Notes under the pieces: model-generated
What the model saw: only the letters and a program-made list of their open reading frames with translations
Database searches by the model: none
Told to the model about the DNA's origin: nothing
Assembly: GCF_028527925.1 (NCBI RefSeq)
Contig: NZ_JAPESW010000018.1
Location: forward strand, 17,877-81,876
From: Cellulomonas fimi
GTDB lineage: Bacteria > Actinomycetota > Actinomycetes > Actinomycetales > Cellulomonadaceae
Direction of reading: 5' to 3'
DNA: 64,000 nucleotides
Made by a program: the position numbers and the translations under genes
Shown: in pieces, positions 51,567 through 59,912 of the stretch
Layout: the number at the start of each line of letters is the position of its first letter
Position numbering within the stretch: the first letter of the stretch is position 1

Positions 51567-52199
51567 ATGAAGCACGTACGCCACCACCGCGGCCGCGTTC
51601 GTCCCGCCCCGCGGCGGGTCGCAGCGGCGATCGCCGCGGCAACGATCCTCGCAGTCAGCGGCGCCTGCGGTTTGGCTGACGACACGCTCCGTGACCAGGA
51701 GGACCAGATGACGGGGGTTCCGCTCGTCGAGACAGGGCCGATGCCACCGGAGCCGCCAACGGTCACCGCCAACGGCACCGTAATCCGGCCGACTCTGACC
51801 CACTGGATCGTCGATGACGAGGTCGTTCGATCCGGTCCGACCAATGATGCCGAGGCTCAGTCCATTGTCGTTCCGACCGTCGGGTACGCCGACCCGCTCA
51901 CCTTCTTCATCGCGCACCCGACCATTCCACCGACCCTCTACTTTGAGGTGTTCGACGACCTCGACGACCGCAACCACCCGCAGGGCCAAGGGTGGAGAGT
52001 CGACTGCACGACCGGGGCGGAGCAGTGCCGCATGGTCCCCGGCGCTGATGGAGTCCAGGTCGAAGTCCACCTTGAACGCGCCGTAGAGCGGGTGGTCGTC
52101 CTTCAGGTGGCGTACACGGCATGGCCGGACGTCGTCGAGCGGGTGCCGGGATCGCCCGCGCTGCTGACAGCGTCATGGGCGGTCGCGGTCATCCCGTGA
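51567..52199 (+). CDS. lipoprotein carried by the island
   Basis: A 210-residue protein with a lipoprotein signal: basic MKHVRHHRGRVRPAPRR, a hydrophobic AAAIAAATILAVSGAC stretch and lipobox Cys at residue 33. The mature part starts GLADDTLRDQEDQM and contains beta-rich blocks (PTVTANGTVIRPTLTHWIVD, FDDLDDRNHPQGQGWRVDCT, LQVAYTAWPDV). Two later cysteines (VDCTTGAEQCR) may form a loop. GGGGGCGGG precedes ATG 51567. It would be anchored to the outer face of the membrane. No family is recognised; lower GC than the genome suggests transfer with the island. Confidence 0.75.
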   Translation: MKHVRHHRGRVRPAPRRVAAAIAAATILAVSGACGLADDTLRDQEDQMTGVPLVETGPMPPEPPTVTANGTVIRPTLTHWIVDDEVVRSGPTNDAEAQSIVVPTVGYADPLTFFIAHPTIPPTLYFEVFDDLDDRNHPQGQGWRVDCTTGAEQCRMVPGADGVQVEVHLERAVERVVVLQVAYTAWPDVVERVPGSPALLTASWAVAVIP

Positions 52200-52575
52200 C
52201 GCTAGGCCCGTCGCCTGCCCAGTCGTCGAGCTCGATGTGCCGCTCGGCCATCGTGCGACCGAACGCAGTCAGGCTGGCGAGGGCCGTGTCGAGTGCGCGG
52301 GCAGCGGCGACGGCGTGCACCGACCCGTCCGCATCCGCAGTGCGGGATGCCTGCAGGGCGAGAGCATCAGCGACTTGGGAGGTGCGCTCCAGCGCCGAAG
52401 CAAGGCTCCGGGCCGCCTCGTGAACCTCCGCTGGCGCCGGGTCCTGAGGTCGGCTCGACCACGTGTCGCACTGCCAGGCTAGGTCGTTGATCGCCTCCGT
52501 AGCCGACGCCCCCAGGAGCCGGATCCGTGCGACCGCGGAGTGCGCCGGTGATGTCGTCATCACAACATTGTCCAC
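52189..52575 (-). CDS. small helical hypothetical protein in the island
   Basis: A 128-residue protein that reads as amphipathic helices rich in Ala and acidic residues (PAPAEVHEAARSLASALERT, VAAARALDTALASLTAF). No signal, membrane segment or cysteine pair. The start is GTG 52575 or ATG 52560; neither has a clear ribosome site. The 3' end overlaps the tail of the lipoprotein gene by 11 bp in the opposite direction. Similar small helical proteins occur in actinobacterial secretion loci (WXG-like) and phages, but no motif decides between them. Confidence 0.55.
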   Translation of the reverse strand: MDNVVMTTSPAHSAVARIRLLGASATEAINDLAWQCDTWSSRPQDPAPAEVHEAARSLASALERTSQVADALALQASRTADADGSVHAVAAARALDTALASLTAFGRTMAERHIELDDWAGDGPSVTG

Positions 52576-52587
52576 GGCGCGTAACGC

Positions 52588-52746
52588 TCAGGCGCCGTCG
52601 ACCACGGGCACGCTCGTGGCGGTGGCGTCGGCCTTGACCGCGCTGATGCGCCGGCGCAGCTCGGAGCGCCAGGCGTCGGCGATCGCGGCGGCCTGCCCTA
52701 CGACTTCTGGTTCGAGCTTGCCAAGGCAGATGACCAGCTGGAGCCA
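52588..52746 (-). pseudogene. 3' fragment of a minus-strand gene
   Basis: From the codon WLQ at 52746 to the stop at 52588 the frame (LQLVICLGKLEPEVVGQAA, then AIADAWRSELRRRISAVKAD) has the genome's codon bias, and further upstream the bias vanishes. So the 5' part is missing. A plus-strand frame ending in PYDFWFELAKADDQLEP at 52773 overlaps it in the opposite direction, so the remains of two genes are stacked here. The family is not known. Confidence 0.36.
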
Positions 52747-52779
52747 GCCGCGACGCCTGCGACGCCCGGGTAGTCCGGC

Positions 52780-52902
52780 GTGCTGTTCTATGTGCGCTTC
52801 CGGCGCGCCGGCGAGACCTCGACTTCGACCTGGCCCGACTCCGCCGGCTACGTGACGATCGACGAAGCGATCCGCGCGGCGGAAGAAACGCGCACCCACT
52901 GA
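52780..52902 (+). CDS. 40-residue frame or gene remnant
   Basis: GTG 52780 opens a short frame (VLFYVRFRRAGETSTSTWPD, then SAGYVTIDEAIRAAEETRTH) with good codon use and a tidy stop. It begins 6 bp after the stop of the preceding plus-strand fragment. Either a very small gene or the end of a longer lost gene; there is no ribosome site. Neighbouring frames hint at phage-type cassette genes, but no hallmark protein is seen. Confidence 0.36.
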   Translation: MLFYVRFRRAGETSTSTWPDSAGYVTIDEAIRAAEETRTH

Positions 52903-52929
52903 CCGGGTCGAGAGACACGCCCTAGGTCA

Positions 52930-53317
52930 TTTGGTGGACTCGTGGCGGATGACGACGATGAGCGACAGTCGACGACGGCCTCGATCAGCGAGTGGTCCGT
53001 GCTCAGCTCGATGGGCTCCACGTTGGCCGTCGGCACCCCGGACTCCGGTCCTGGGTGCGGCGGCGTCGAACGCGATCACTCGTGGCCGCTCTGCGTAAAG
53101 CGCTCGACTCACCAGTACGGCCCCCTCGGCGTTGTGCTGAGGCGTTCCGGCGCCGGACACCGACTGACGGTCTCCGGCCGTATCACGCGAGACGACGAAC
53201 CTGGCTTCGAGATCGACGTCCGCCAACGAGCGGATGCCAGCATGACGAGCTCGCGGGCGCCGATGTCGAGGACGGCACCCGACGGGCTGGCCACGATGAC
53301 CTCACGCAGCGACGTGC
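52930..53317 (-). pseudogene. frameshifted hypothetical gene
   Basis: Three consecutive pieces with proper codon bias sit in three frames on the minus strand: SLREVIVASPSGAVLDIGAR (about 53317-53245), LADVDLEARFVVSRDTAGD to VIAFDAAAPRTG (about 53226-53050), and PTANVEPIELSTDHSLIEAV (53036-52980). Joined, they would make one protein of about 120 residues, so at least two frameshifts are needed. It is a decayed gene, or the junctions are sequencing errors. Confidence 0.4.
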
Positions 53318-53545
53318 TCAGGGACGGATCACCACCTGGAGATCGATGTTCGGGCCACGTATGGAGCGCGCACGCAGGGCTGCCCATTCTGTCCGCCAGA
53401 GCAGCGGTCGCTGTTCCGCCAGTGGCCCCGCGTCCGCGACGCTGGGCAGCCACGAGGGCGTCGGATAGGGCGAAATGCCACCGCGCCCGACGGACGCATG
53501 AATGCTCACATCTCGCGATCGGAAGTCCACGCCGCCTGCGATCAT
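53318..53545 (-). CDS. small hypothetical protein in the island
   Basis: A 75-residue frame from ATG 53545 (MIAGGVDFRSRDVSIHASVG, then ISPYPTPSWLPSVADAGPLA) to a stop at 53318 (...NIDLQVVIRP). Codon bias is good throughout. No signal or membrane segment. Its stop overlaps the next broken gene, so both may have been one operon. No ribosome site is clear and no family is recognised. Confidence 0.42.
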   Translation of the reverse strand: MIAGGVDFRSRDVSIHASVGRGGISPYPTPSWLPSVADAGPLAEQRPLLWRTEWAALRARSIRGPNIDLQVVIRP

Positions 53546-53688
53546 GCGATGGCGGCACGAATGACAACGTCGACTGTCACGCCGCCCGGCAATCTCGCGC
53601 TGCGCCCTCGAAACCAGCCTGATCGCCGATCGATCTGCCGATCGGCCGTCGCGGAGGGCGTCGCCTCCAAACATCGCTGATGAGAACG

Positions 53689-53773
53689 ACTCAGTAAGTG
53701 ACAGCACACCTTGTTGACCAGCGGCATCGCGTCGCGCGGACTGCACTGTTTGCTGTCACGCCACACCCGCCCG
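53689..53773. repeat. right end of the island; identical inverted copy at 63916-64000
   Basis: The 85 bp here are the exact reverse complement of 63916-64000. It contains the inverted GTGACAGC pair (53698-53705 and 53752-53759), the CCACA end (53761-53765) and the flanking CCCGC. The match stops at 53773 on the outer side; on the inner side it reaches the window edge, so it may be longer. Confidence 0.95.
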
Positions 53774-53794
53774 GGGCTGCGGGCCTCTCGCGCG

Positions 53795-54790
53795 TCACGG
53801 CGGGCCGGCCGCGGCGGTCGCCGTGTTGCGTGAGGCGAGCCGCGCGAACGCCTGGGTCAGCTCCGGCGGCCCGACGACCTCGACGTCCGCGTCGAAGCGG
53901 TTGAGCGCGGCGGCGAGCGCGATCCACGACCAGGAGCCCGTCGTGAGCCGGCACCGGTCGGGGCCGAGGTCCTCGACGATCCCGTCGTCCGCGAAGGGCC
54001 GCACCTCGCCCGCCGGCAGGTGCAGGACGACCGTTCCGCGGAAGCGTGGTCCGGCGGCGGCGTCGGACCCCTGGAAGCGTGCGGTGACGTACGCCGCGAC
54101 GTCGCCGCCGGGCACCTCGCGCGGTGCGAAGCGCGGGCCGTTCGGCGTGCGCAGGGTGAGGCGGTCGGCGCGGAACAGACGCCAGTCGTCGCGGTCGAGG
54201 TCCCATCCCACGAGGTACCAGCGGCCGCCGGCGGCGACGAGGTGGTGCGGCTCGACCCGGCGTGCCGGGCGGTCCGGGGGCGTCGCCCCGGTCCGCGGGT
54301 CGGCGTAGTCGAACCGCAGGACCTCGCGGCCCCGGACCGCGGCGGAGACGGCGACGAGCACGTCGGGCGCGACGGGGTCGCGGGCGCCGCCGGGCCGACG
54401 GTCGGCGGCCAGCGTCGTGAACTCCAGCGCGTCGAGGCGGTGGCGCAGCCGGGTCGGCATGACCTGCCGCAGCGTGGTGAGCGCGCGCACGGCGGCCTCG
54501 TCGATCGCCGTGCCCGTGGCTGGCGCGGCCCGCAGGGCGACGGCCAGCGCGAGCATCTGGTCGTCGTCGAGGAGCAGCGGGGGAAGCTCGGCCCCGGCGT
54601 CGAGGCGGTAGCCGCCGTCCGCGCCCATGGTCGCCTCGATGCGGTAGCCCATCGCGCGGAGGCGGTCGACGTCGCGCCGCACGGTCCGGCGGCTGATGCC
54701 GAGCCGCTCCGCGAGGACGGATCCGGGCCAGTCGCGGCGGGTCTGGAGCAAGGAGAGCAGCCGAAGGAGGCGGGAGGTCGGCGTCGCCAT
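53795..54790 (-). CDS. WYL-domain helix-turn-helix transcriptional regulator (YafY type)
   Basis: A 331-residue regulator. The winged HTH_11 domain covers residues 5-62 (RLLRLLSLLQTRRDWPGSVL then ISRRTVRRDVDRLRAMGY), a middle linker follows, then the WYL domain near 145-225 (VRGREVLRFDYADPRTGATP, then GGRWYLVGWDLDRDDWRLF with W-Y-L) and a WCX C-terminal domain. WYL proteins sense nucleotides or other ligands. The gene is divergent from a small VOC gene with a palindrome between, the classic arrangement for this pair. ATG 54790 starts the HTH directly. Confidence 0.9.
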   Translation of the reverse strand: MATPTSRLLRLLSLLQTRRDWPGSVLAERLGISRRTVRRDVDRLRAMGYRIEATMGADGGYRLDAGAELPPLLLDDDQMLALAVALRAAPATGTAIDEAAVRALTTLRQVMPTRLRHRLDALEFTTLAADRRPGGARDPVAPDVLVAVSAAVRGREVLRFDYADPRTGATPPDRPARRVEPHHLVAAGGRWYLVGWDLDRDDWRLFRADRLTLRTPNGPRFAPREVPGGDVAAYVTARFQGSDAAAGPRFRGTVVLHLPAGEVRPFADDGIVEDLGPDRCRLTTGSWSWIALAAALNRFDADVEVVGPPELTQAFARLASRNTATAAAGPP

Positions 54791-54812
54791 GCTCGGGAGC
54801 CTAACGGCGCAC

Positions 54813-54831
54813 TAGGACCGAACCTGTCCTA
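54813..54831. promoter_or_regulatory. operator TAGGAC-N7-GTCCTA
   Basis: A perfect 6-7-6 palindrome in the 101-bp gap between the WYL regulator and the VOC gene. It is the obvious binding site for the WYL protein, which would repress both divergent genes. Confidence 0.62.
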
Positions 54832-54891
54832 CATGCCCGCGAGGGTGGTGTCACCGGGAACGCCCCGGGACGCAGCCCGTCAGGAGCGGAC

Positions 54892-55344
54892 ATGAGCCTC
54901 ACGACCACGACCCACCTCAACTTCCACGGCGACGCGCGCGCGGCGCTCGACCTGTACGCGTCGGCCGTGGGCGGCACGGTCGCCGCCACGACCTACGCCG
55001 ACCTCGGCATGCCCGCGGACGCCCCCGGCGCCGACGGCGTCGTCTTCGGGCTGGCCGGCGCCGACAACGGCTTCCGTGTCATGGCGTACGACGTCCCGGG
55101 CCCGCGCGGCGCCGTCCCGGCGGGCACGACGCGTCGGGAGAACGGCATGACCCTCACCGACCAGCCGTTCTTCGTGTCGGTCCGCGGCGAGACGCTCGAC
55201 GAGGTCCGTGCCGTGTGGGACGGGCTCGCGGACGGCGCGACGGTCGTCGAGCCGCTCGCCGCGTCCGCGTGGAGCCCGGGCTTCGGCATGCTCACGGACC
55301 GCTTCGGCGTGACGTGGGTGCTCGACGTGGCCGCCGGCGCCTGA
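54892..55344 (+). CDS. VOC family protein (PhnB-like)
   Basis: A 150-residue single-VOC protein of the 3-demethylubiquinone/PhnB type: HLNFHGDARAALDLYASAVG at about 8-27 and a C-terminal FGMLTDRFGVTWVLDV near 133. The usual metal His is present in HLNF, with Asp/Glu residues less clear. Members bind small ligands and some detoxify antibiotics. ATG 54892 has a GGAGCGGAC site upstream. Controlled by the divergent WYL regulator through the palindrome at 54813. Confidence 0.86.
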   Translation: MSLTTTTHLNFHGDARAALDLYASAVGGTVAATTYADLGMPADAPGADGVVFGLAGADNGFRVMAYDVPGPRGAVPAGTTRRENGMTLTDQPFFVSVRGETLDEVRAVWDGLADGATVVEPLAASAWSPGFGMLTDRFGVTWVLDVAAGA

Positions 55345-55434
55345 CCTGCCGCGGGGCGGGACCTTCGCCTCGCGCGACGGTCCCGCCTCGCTCATAGCGT
55401 GCGGAGCAGGTCCCGACGGAAGGGTGCAGGTCTC

Positions 55435-56193
55435 GTGTCCCGTCACACGCCCACGGCGCGCACACGGCTCGACGACGTCCCCGGCCCGCGGCTCGGCGAG
55501 CCCGTACCCCGGTTCACGACGGCGGACGTCGACGGGCTGCCCGAGCCGGCACGGCGCTGGCTGCGGCACGCCATCGCCGAGGGCACGCCGCTGCACCGGA
55601 CGGCCGCGCTCACGATGCACGGCGAGATCAGGATCGGCTCGTGGCGCCGGTTCACGGCGCGCCAGCTCATCGTCCCGGGTTCAGCGTTCGTCTGGCAGGC
55701 CCGCACCTCGATCCTCGGCCTGCCCGTGCGCGGGTTCGACCGGTTCGTCGACGGCGTCGGCGAGATGCGCTGGCGTCTGGCGGGCGTCGTGCCGGTGATG
55801 AGCGCGCGCGACGCCGACGTCGCCCGCAGCGCCGCCGGACGGCTCGCGGGCGAGGGGGCCCTGGTCCCGACGGCGTTCGGCGTCGCGACCTGGTCGCCCG
55901 ACGCCGACCCGGACGCGTTCGAGGGACGGTGGCGCATCGCGGGCGACGAGCACGCGGTCCGGTTCGAGGTCGGGCCGGACGGCCGGCTGCTCCGCGTCTC
56001 GATGGACCGCTGGGGCGACCCGGACGGTCACGGTCACGCCCTTCACCACTTCGGCGTCACCGTCGACGCCGAGGCGACGTTCCACGGGGTCACGATGCCC
56101 GGCCGGTTCCGCGCGAGCTGGCGAGCGGGCACGGACCGGGAGGACGAGGGCGAGTTCTTCCGCGCGACGATCACCGACGCGTCCTTCGCCTGA
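55435..56193 (+). CDS. DUF6544-like hypothetical protein
   Basis: A 252-residue protein with a beta-rich lipocalin-like fold pattern: [53 protein letters not shown], and [16 protein letters not shown] near the end. This order resembles DUF6544 proteins of actinobacteria, function unknown. No signal or membrane segment. GTG 55435 is the first start giving the conserved [16 protein letters not shown] terminus. It follows the VOC gene by 90 bp and precedes an aldo/keto reductase; no functional link is evident. Confidence 0.66.
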   Translation: MSRHTPTARTRLDDVPGPRLGEPVPRFTTADVDGLPEPARRWLRHAIAEGTPLHRTAALTMHGEIRIGSWRRFTARQLIVPGSAFVWQARTSILGLPVRGFDRFVDGVGEMRWRLAGVVPVMSARDADVARSAAGRLAGEGALVPTAFGVATWSPDADPDAFEGRWRIAGDEHAVRFEVGPDGRLLRVSMDRWGDPDGHGHALHHFGVTVDAEATFHGVTMPGRFRASWRAGTDREDEGEFFRATITDASFA

Positions 56194-56299
56194 GGCGCTC
56201 GGGCGTCGCGCGGGACGGCTCGCGTGCCGAGGGCCGGCGGGGGAGGCTGGACGTCGGCCCGGCAGAGCGCCGCGCGCCACGAGGTGTCAAGGAGTTCGC

Positions 56300-57277
56300 A
56301 TGGAGTACCGCCAGCTCGGCCGGACGGGCCTGCAGGTGTCGGAGATCGGGTACGGCGCCTGGGGGATCGGGGAGTCGCAGTGGAAGGGCGCGCAGGAGGA
56401 CGAGTCGGTCGCGGCGCTGCACCGCGCGATCGAGCTCGGCGTGAACTTCGTCGACACCGCGCGCGGCTACGGGGAGAGCGAGCGCATCGTCGGGAGCGTC
56501 CTGCGTGAGCACCCGGACGTGCTGGTCGCGACGAAGGTGCCGCCGAAGAACATGGTGTGGCCCGCGCCGGACGGCCTGCACCCCGACGAGACGTTCCCGG
56601 GCGACCACATCCGCGCGAGCCTGCAGACGAGCCTGCAAGCATCGGGCCTCGACCACTTCGACGTGCTGCAGTTCCACGTCTGGTCCGACGAGTGGGTCGG
56701 CAAGGGCGACTGGCTCGAGACCGTCGCGGCGCTCAAGGACGAGGGCACGATCCGCTTCTTCGGGGTGTCGATCAACGACTACCAGCCGGAGAACGCGCTG
56801 GCGCTGGTCCGCAGCGGCGCGGTGGACACGGTGCAGGTCATCTACAACGCGTGGCACCAGCAGCCCGAGGAGCACCTGCTGCGGGCGTGCGAGGAGCACG
56901 GCGTCGGCGTGATCGTCCGCGTCGCGCTCGACGAGGGCGGCCTGACGGGCCGGATCACGGCCGGCACGACGTTCCCCGAGGGCGACTTCCGGAACACGTA
57001 CTTCGGCGGCGACCGGCCCGCGCAGGTCGAGCAGCACGTGTCCGCGCTCGTCGAGGACCTCGGCATCGAGCCGGACGCGCTGCCCGACGTCGCCCTGCGG
57101 TACGTGCTGGACGACCCGGCGGTCTCGACCGTCATCGCGGGCATGCGGACGGTGCGCAACGTCGAGCGCAACGCGGCGACGAGCGACGGTCGTCGGCTCA
57201 CCGAGGAGCAGCGTGCCGTGATCCGGCGGCACCGGTGGGAGCGGAACTTCTACCGGGCGGTCGACGCCGAGGACTGA
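56300..57277 (+). CDS. aldo/keto reductase
   Basis: A 325-residue NADPH-dependent TIM-barrel reductase. The conserved start [21 protein letters not shown], catalytic Tyr in [15 protein letters not shown] (near residue 57), Lys in VATKVPP (near 77), His in DVLQFHVW and the cofactor end [15 protein letters not shown] near 285 all fit. ATG 56300 has AAGGAG 6 nt upstream. Enzymes of this branch reduce a range of carbonyls; the substrate is unknown. Ends ahead of a hairpin at 57292-57332. Confidence 0.9.
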   Translation: MEYRQLGRTGLQVSEIGYGAWGIGESQWKGAQEDESVAALHRAIELGVNFVDTARGYGESERIVGSVLREHPDVLVATKVPPKNMVWPAPDGLHPDETFPGDHIRASLQTSLQASGLDHFDVLQFHVWSDEWVGKGDWLETVAALKDEGTIRFFGVSINDYQPENALALVRSGAVDTVQVIYNAWHQQPEEHLLRACEEHGVGVIVRVALDEGGLTGRITAGTTFPEGDFRNTYFGGDRPAQVEQHVSALVEDLGIEPDALPDVALRYVLDDPAVSTVIAGMRTVRNVERNAATSDGRRLTEEQRAVIRRHRWERNFYRAVDAED

Positions 57278-57291
57278 CCGGCGGCCTCGCG

Positions 57292-57332
57292 CCCCGCGCA
57301 CCCGGACCGGCACGTCCGTCCGGTGCGCGGGG
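57292..57332 (+). terminator. hairpin after the aldo/keto reductase gene
   Basis: CCCCGCGCACC (57292-57302) pairs fully with GGTGCGCGGGG (57322-57332), 19-nt loop, 14 bp after the stop codon. Terminator before the chemoreceptor gene. Confidence 0.55.
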
Positions 57333-57474
57333 CAACGGTTCGCGCGTCCGGGCGAGAGCGACCGGGTCGGGCAGCAACAACGGCCGGGTGGGTCAACAGC
57401 GCGACGCGGCGGCCGATGGGCACGGTGGGACCGGTGGCGACACACCGGTCCTCCGCGACCCAGGAGCACAGCCC

Positions 57475-59181
57475 ATGCCCGTCTTCACCCCGAAGCGCAC
57501 CGCCGACGTCCCGACCCAGCGCTCGTCGCCCGAGCCGACCAGCGAGCACCGCCCCGCCGCGAGCGGCGGCGAGGGTGCGAAGCAGCGGCGCCGGCTCGTC
57601 GCGGACCGGTCGGTGCGGACCAAGATCCTCGGACTCGTCGGCATGCTCGCGGCCGTCCTCCTCGCCGTCGGGGCGTTCGGCGTGATGTCGCTGAGCGCAC
57701 TCGCGGAGCGCTCGGCCGCGACGTCGCGCGCGAGCTCCGACGTGACCGGGCAGCTCGCGAGCCTGTCGAACGCGCTGTGGACGGTGCGCAACGGGATCTC
57801 GAGCGTGCCCGGGTACCCGGACGAGGAGGGCAAGCTGAAGGCGATGGCGGCGGTGCGGGCCGCGTACGCGTCGTTCGACTCGGCGACGGACGACTTCGCA
57901 GAGGTGTACGCCGGCGCGTACGGGTCGATGCCGCCCGAGTGGGACGCGTTCCTCGCGCGCTACGACGAGTACCAGACCAGCGTGGACGCCGACGTCCTCC
58001 CGCCGGCGATGGACGACGACCGCGTCGCGTGGGCCGCGCAGAGCGACGAGACGGCCCGCGTCGGCATGAACCTCACCGCGTCCCTCGCGGACCTGAGCAC
58101 GCACGTCGACGAGGCGGTCGCGCGCGACCAGGCGGAGGCCGGTGCGGCGGCCTCGCTCGCGCGCTGGACCATGATCGGCGTCGCCGGGGCGGGCCTCGTG
58201 GTCGCGCTCGCGCTCGGGATGCTGTTCGCCCGCAGCGTGCGCCGCGCGGTCGGTGACGTCCAGCGCAGCGTCGACGCGCTCGCGACGGGCGACCTCACGG
58301 TGACCGCGCGCGTGCGCAGCGACGACGAGCTCGGCCGGATGGCGGCCGCCCTCGGCCGGGCGCAGACGGCGCTGCGGACCACGCTCGCGGGCGTGACGGA
58401 GGCGTCGGGGACCGTCGCGGCCGCGTCCGAGGAGATGTCCGCCTCCGGTGCGCAGGTCGCCGCGGGCGCGGAGGAGACGTCTGCACAGGCCGGCGTGGTC
58501 GCCGCGGCCGCCGACCAGGTCAGCCGGAACGTGCAGCTCATCGCGACGGGCGCGGAGGAGATGGGCGCGTCGATCCGGGCGATCGCCGAGAACGCGAACG
58601 AGGCGGCGCGCGTCGCGGAGGAGGCGACCGCGGTCGCCGCGCGCACCACGGACACCGTCGCGCGGCTCGGCACGAGCTCGCGCGAGATCGGCGACGTCGT
58701 CAAGGTCATCACGTCGATCGCCGCGCAGACGAACCTGCTCGCGCTCAACGCGACCATCGAGGCGGCGCGTGCGGGCGAGGCCGGCAAGGGGTTCGCGGTC
58801 GTCGCCGGGGAGGTCAAGGACCTCGCGCAGGAGACGGCGAACGCGACCGACGACATCGTCCGCCGTGTGCAAGCCATCCAGACGGACACCGAGGGGGCGG
58901 TCGCGGCGATCGAGCAGATCTCGCACATCGTCGCGCAGATCAACGACTACCAGCTGACGATCGCGTCGGCGGTCGAGCGGCAGACGGCGACGACGAACGA
59001 GATGTCGCGCGGCGTCGTCGAGGTCGCCACCGGTGCCGGTGAGATCGCCGCGAACATCACGGGCGTCGCGTCGGCGGCGCGCTCCACGACCGAGGTGCTG
59101 ACCCAGATGGGCACCTCGATCCGCGAGCTCGCGGTCATGGCGCAGGACCTCGAGGAGCGCATCACCGCGTTCCGGTACTGA
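57475..59181 (+). CDS. methyl-accepting chemotaxis protein
   Basis: A 568-residue receptor. A cytoplasmic N-terminal tail (1-47) is followed by a membrane helix (about 48-72), an outside four-helix-bundle sensor (73-225), a second helix (about 228-245), a HAMP domain (246-300) and the signalling hairpin with the near-invariant tip ITSIAAQTNLLALNATIEAA and RAGEAGKGFAVVAGEVKDLA (about 415-455). This tip docks to CheA/CheW. No CheR or CheB pentapeptide is visible at the C terminus. ATG 57475 follows CAGGAGC. No other chemotaxis genes are in the window, so it is an orphan receptor. Confidence 0.93.
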   Translation: MPVFTPKRTADVPTQRSSPEPTSEHRPAASGGEGAKQRRRLVADRSVRTKILGLVGMLAAVLLAVGAFGVMSLSALAERSAATSRASSDVTGQLASLSNALWTVRNGISSVPGYPDEEGKLKAMAAVRAAYASFDSATDDFAEVYAGAYGSMPPEWDAFLARYDEYQTSVDADVLPPAMDDDRVAWAAQSDETARVGMNLTASLADLSTHVDEAVARDQAEAGAAASLARWTMIGVAGAGLVVALALGMLFARSVRRAVGDVQRSVDALATGDLTVTARVRSDDELGRMAAALGRAQTALRTTLAGVTEASGTVAAASEEMSASGAQVAAGAEETSAQAGVVAAAADQVSRNVQLIATGAEEMGASIRAIAENANEAARVAEEATAVAARTTDTVARLGTSSREIGDVVKVITSIAAQTNLLALNATIEAARAGEAGKGFAVVAGEVKDLAQETANATDDIVRRVQAIQTDTEGAVAAIEQISHIVAQINDYQLTIASAVERQTATTNEMSRGVVEVATGAGEIAANITGVASAARSTTEVLTQMGTSIRELAVMAQDLEERITAFRY

Positions 59182-59250
59182 CGCGCTCGGGCCTGCGACC
59201 TGCACCGGAAGGGTCGCGACGGGGTGAGCCGCGCGCTCCGGCGCGCCCGC

Positions 59251-59270
59251 AGGTGAGGCTAGCCTCACCT
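59251..59270. promoter_or_regulatory. overlapping DtxR/IdeR iron boxes, AGGTGAGGCTAGCCTCACCT
   Basis: A perfect 20-bp palindrome. Each strand reads AGGTGAGGCTAGCCT, 13 of 15 matches to the iron-box core AGGTTAGGCTAACCT, so two overlapping sites are staggered by 5 bp, as in sites bound by two DtxR dimers. It lies 112 bp before the DUF1540 gene. Suggests iron-dependent repression of that gene. Confidence 0.68.
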
Positions 59271-59381
59271 GAAAACCGCCTCTGACCTGCGCGGAGACCG
59301 CGCCCGCTCCCTAGGCAGGATGCGGACGGCGGGTCTACCGTCGGTGAGGTACGCACCCGTCCCCGGATCGTGGAGGTACCG

Positions 59382-59681
59382 ATGAGCACGCTGATGGACC
59401 TGCCCCCGGTCGCCGAGTGCTCGGTGGCCGGCTGTTCGTACAACGACCACTCCCACTGCCACGCGGCGGCCATCACGATCGGCGGGCACGCGGGCGACGC
59501 GGCGTGCGCGACGTTCATCCCGCTCGGCGTCAAGGGCGGCCTGGAGAAGGTCGTCACGCACGTCGGCGCGTGCCAGCGCGACGACTGCGTGCACAACTCC
59601 GCGCTCGAGTGCGCCGCGGACTCGGTCCGGGTCGGCGCGGGCCAGGACTCCGCCGACTGCCTGACGTACACGCCGCGCTGA
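59382..59681 (+). CDS. DUF1540 protein with duplicated cysteine module
   Basis: A 99-residue protein made of two identical cysteine patterns, C-x4-C-x7-C-x15-C, at Cys13/18/26/42 and Cys64/69/77/93. This is the DUF1540 repeat, thought to bind metal or form a redox cage. No signal peptide, so it is cytoplasmic. The iron box upstream suggests expression under iron starvation, which would fit a metal-handling or iron-sparing role. ATG 59382 has TGGAGGT 5 nt upstream. Ends at a perfect hairpin. Confidence 0.86.
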   Translation: MSTLMDLPPVAECSVAGCSYNDHSHCHAAAITIGGHAGDAACATFIPLGVKGGLEKVVTHVGACQRDDCVHNSALECAADSVRVGAGQDSADCLTYTPR

Positions 59682-59725
59682 CGCTCCGACGGCCGTCCGA
59701 CCCGCGCACCGCGCCGACGCTCCGC

Positions 59726-59765
59726 CGAGACCGCCCCGCCCGCCCGCCGGGCGCGGGCGGTCTCG
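59726..59765 (+). terminator. 11-bp perfect hairpin after the DUF1540 gene
   Basis: CGAGACCGCCC (59726-59736) and GGGCGGTCTCG (59755-59765) with an 18-nt loop. It follows the stop codon by 45 bp. Strong terminator. Confidence 0.66.
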
Positions 59766-59912
59766 TCATGTCCGGGGGGTGTGGGCGGTTCGGCGGGTTT
59801 GACCACCGCCGGGAAGGTGACGTGCGGCGTCCGGGCTCCCGCGCCGTCGGTCCGCCTCCGTAGGGTGCGGCTGCCGCGTGGTCCGAGGCGGCCTGGTCCG
59901 AAGGAGTCCGCG

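Larger units (their letters stand above)
50559..53765. mobile_element. 3.2-kb transposon-like island with matching palindromic ends, no transposase
   Basis: The outer 25 bp at the left (TGTGGTGTGACAGCGGACAT..., from 50559) and at the right, read inward (TGTGGCGTGACAGCAAACAG..., to 53765), match at 20 of 25 positions. CCCGC flanks both ends (50554-50558, 53766-53770) as a 5-bp target duplication. TG...CA ends with extra inner repeats recall IS21-family ends; this is a comparison, not a match. Inside are a transposase scrap, several gene fragments, a lipoprotein gene and lower GC than the host. The part from 50640 to 50937 has no clear gene, only a hairpin (50896-50917). No complete transposase or recombinase exists inside, so it is non-autonomous or decayed. 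Confidence 0.66.
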
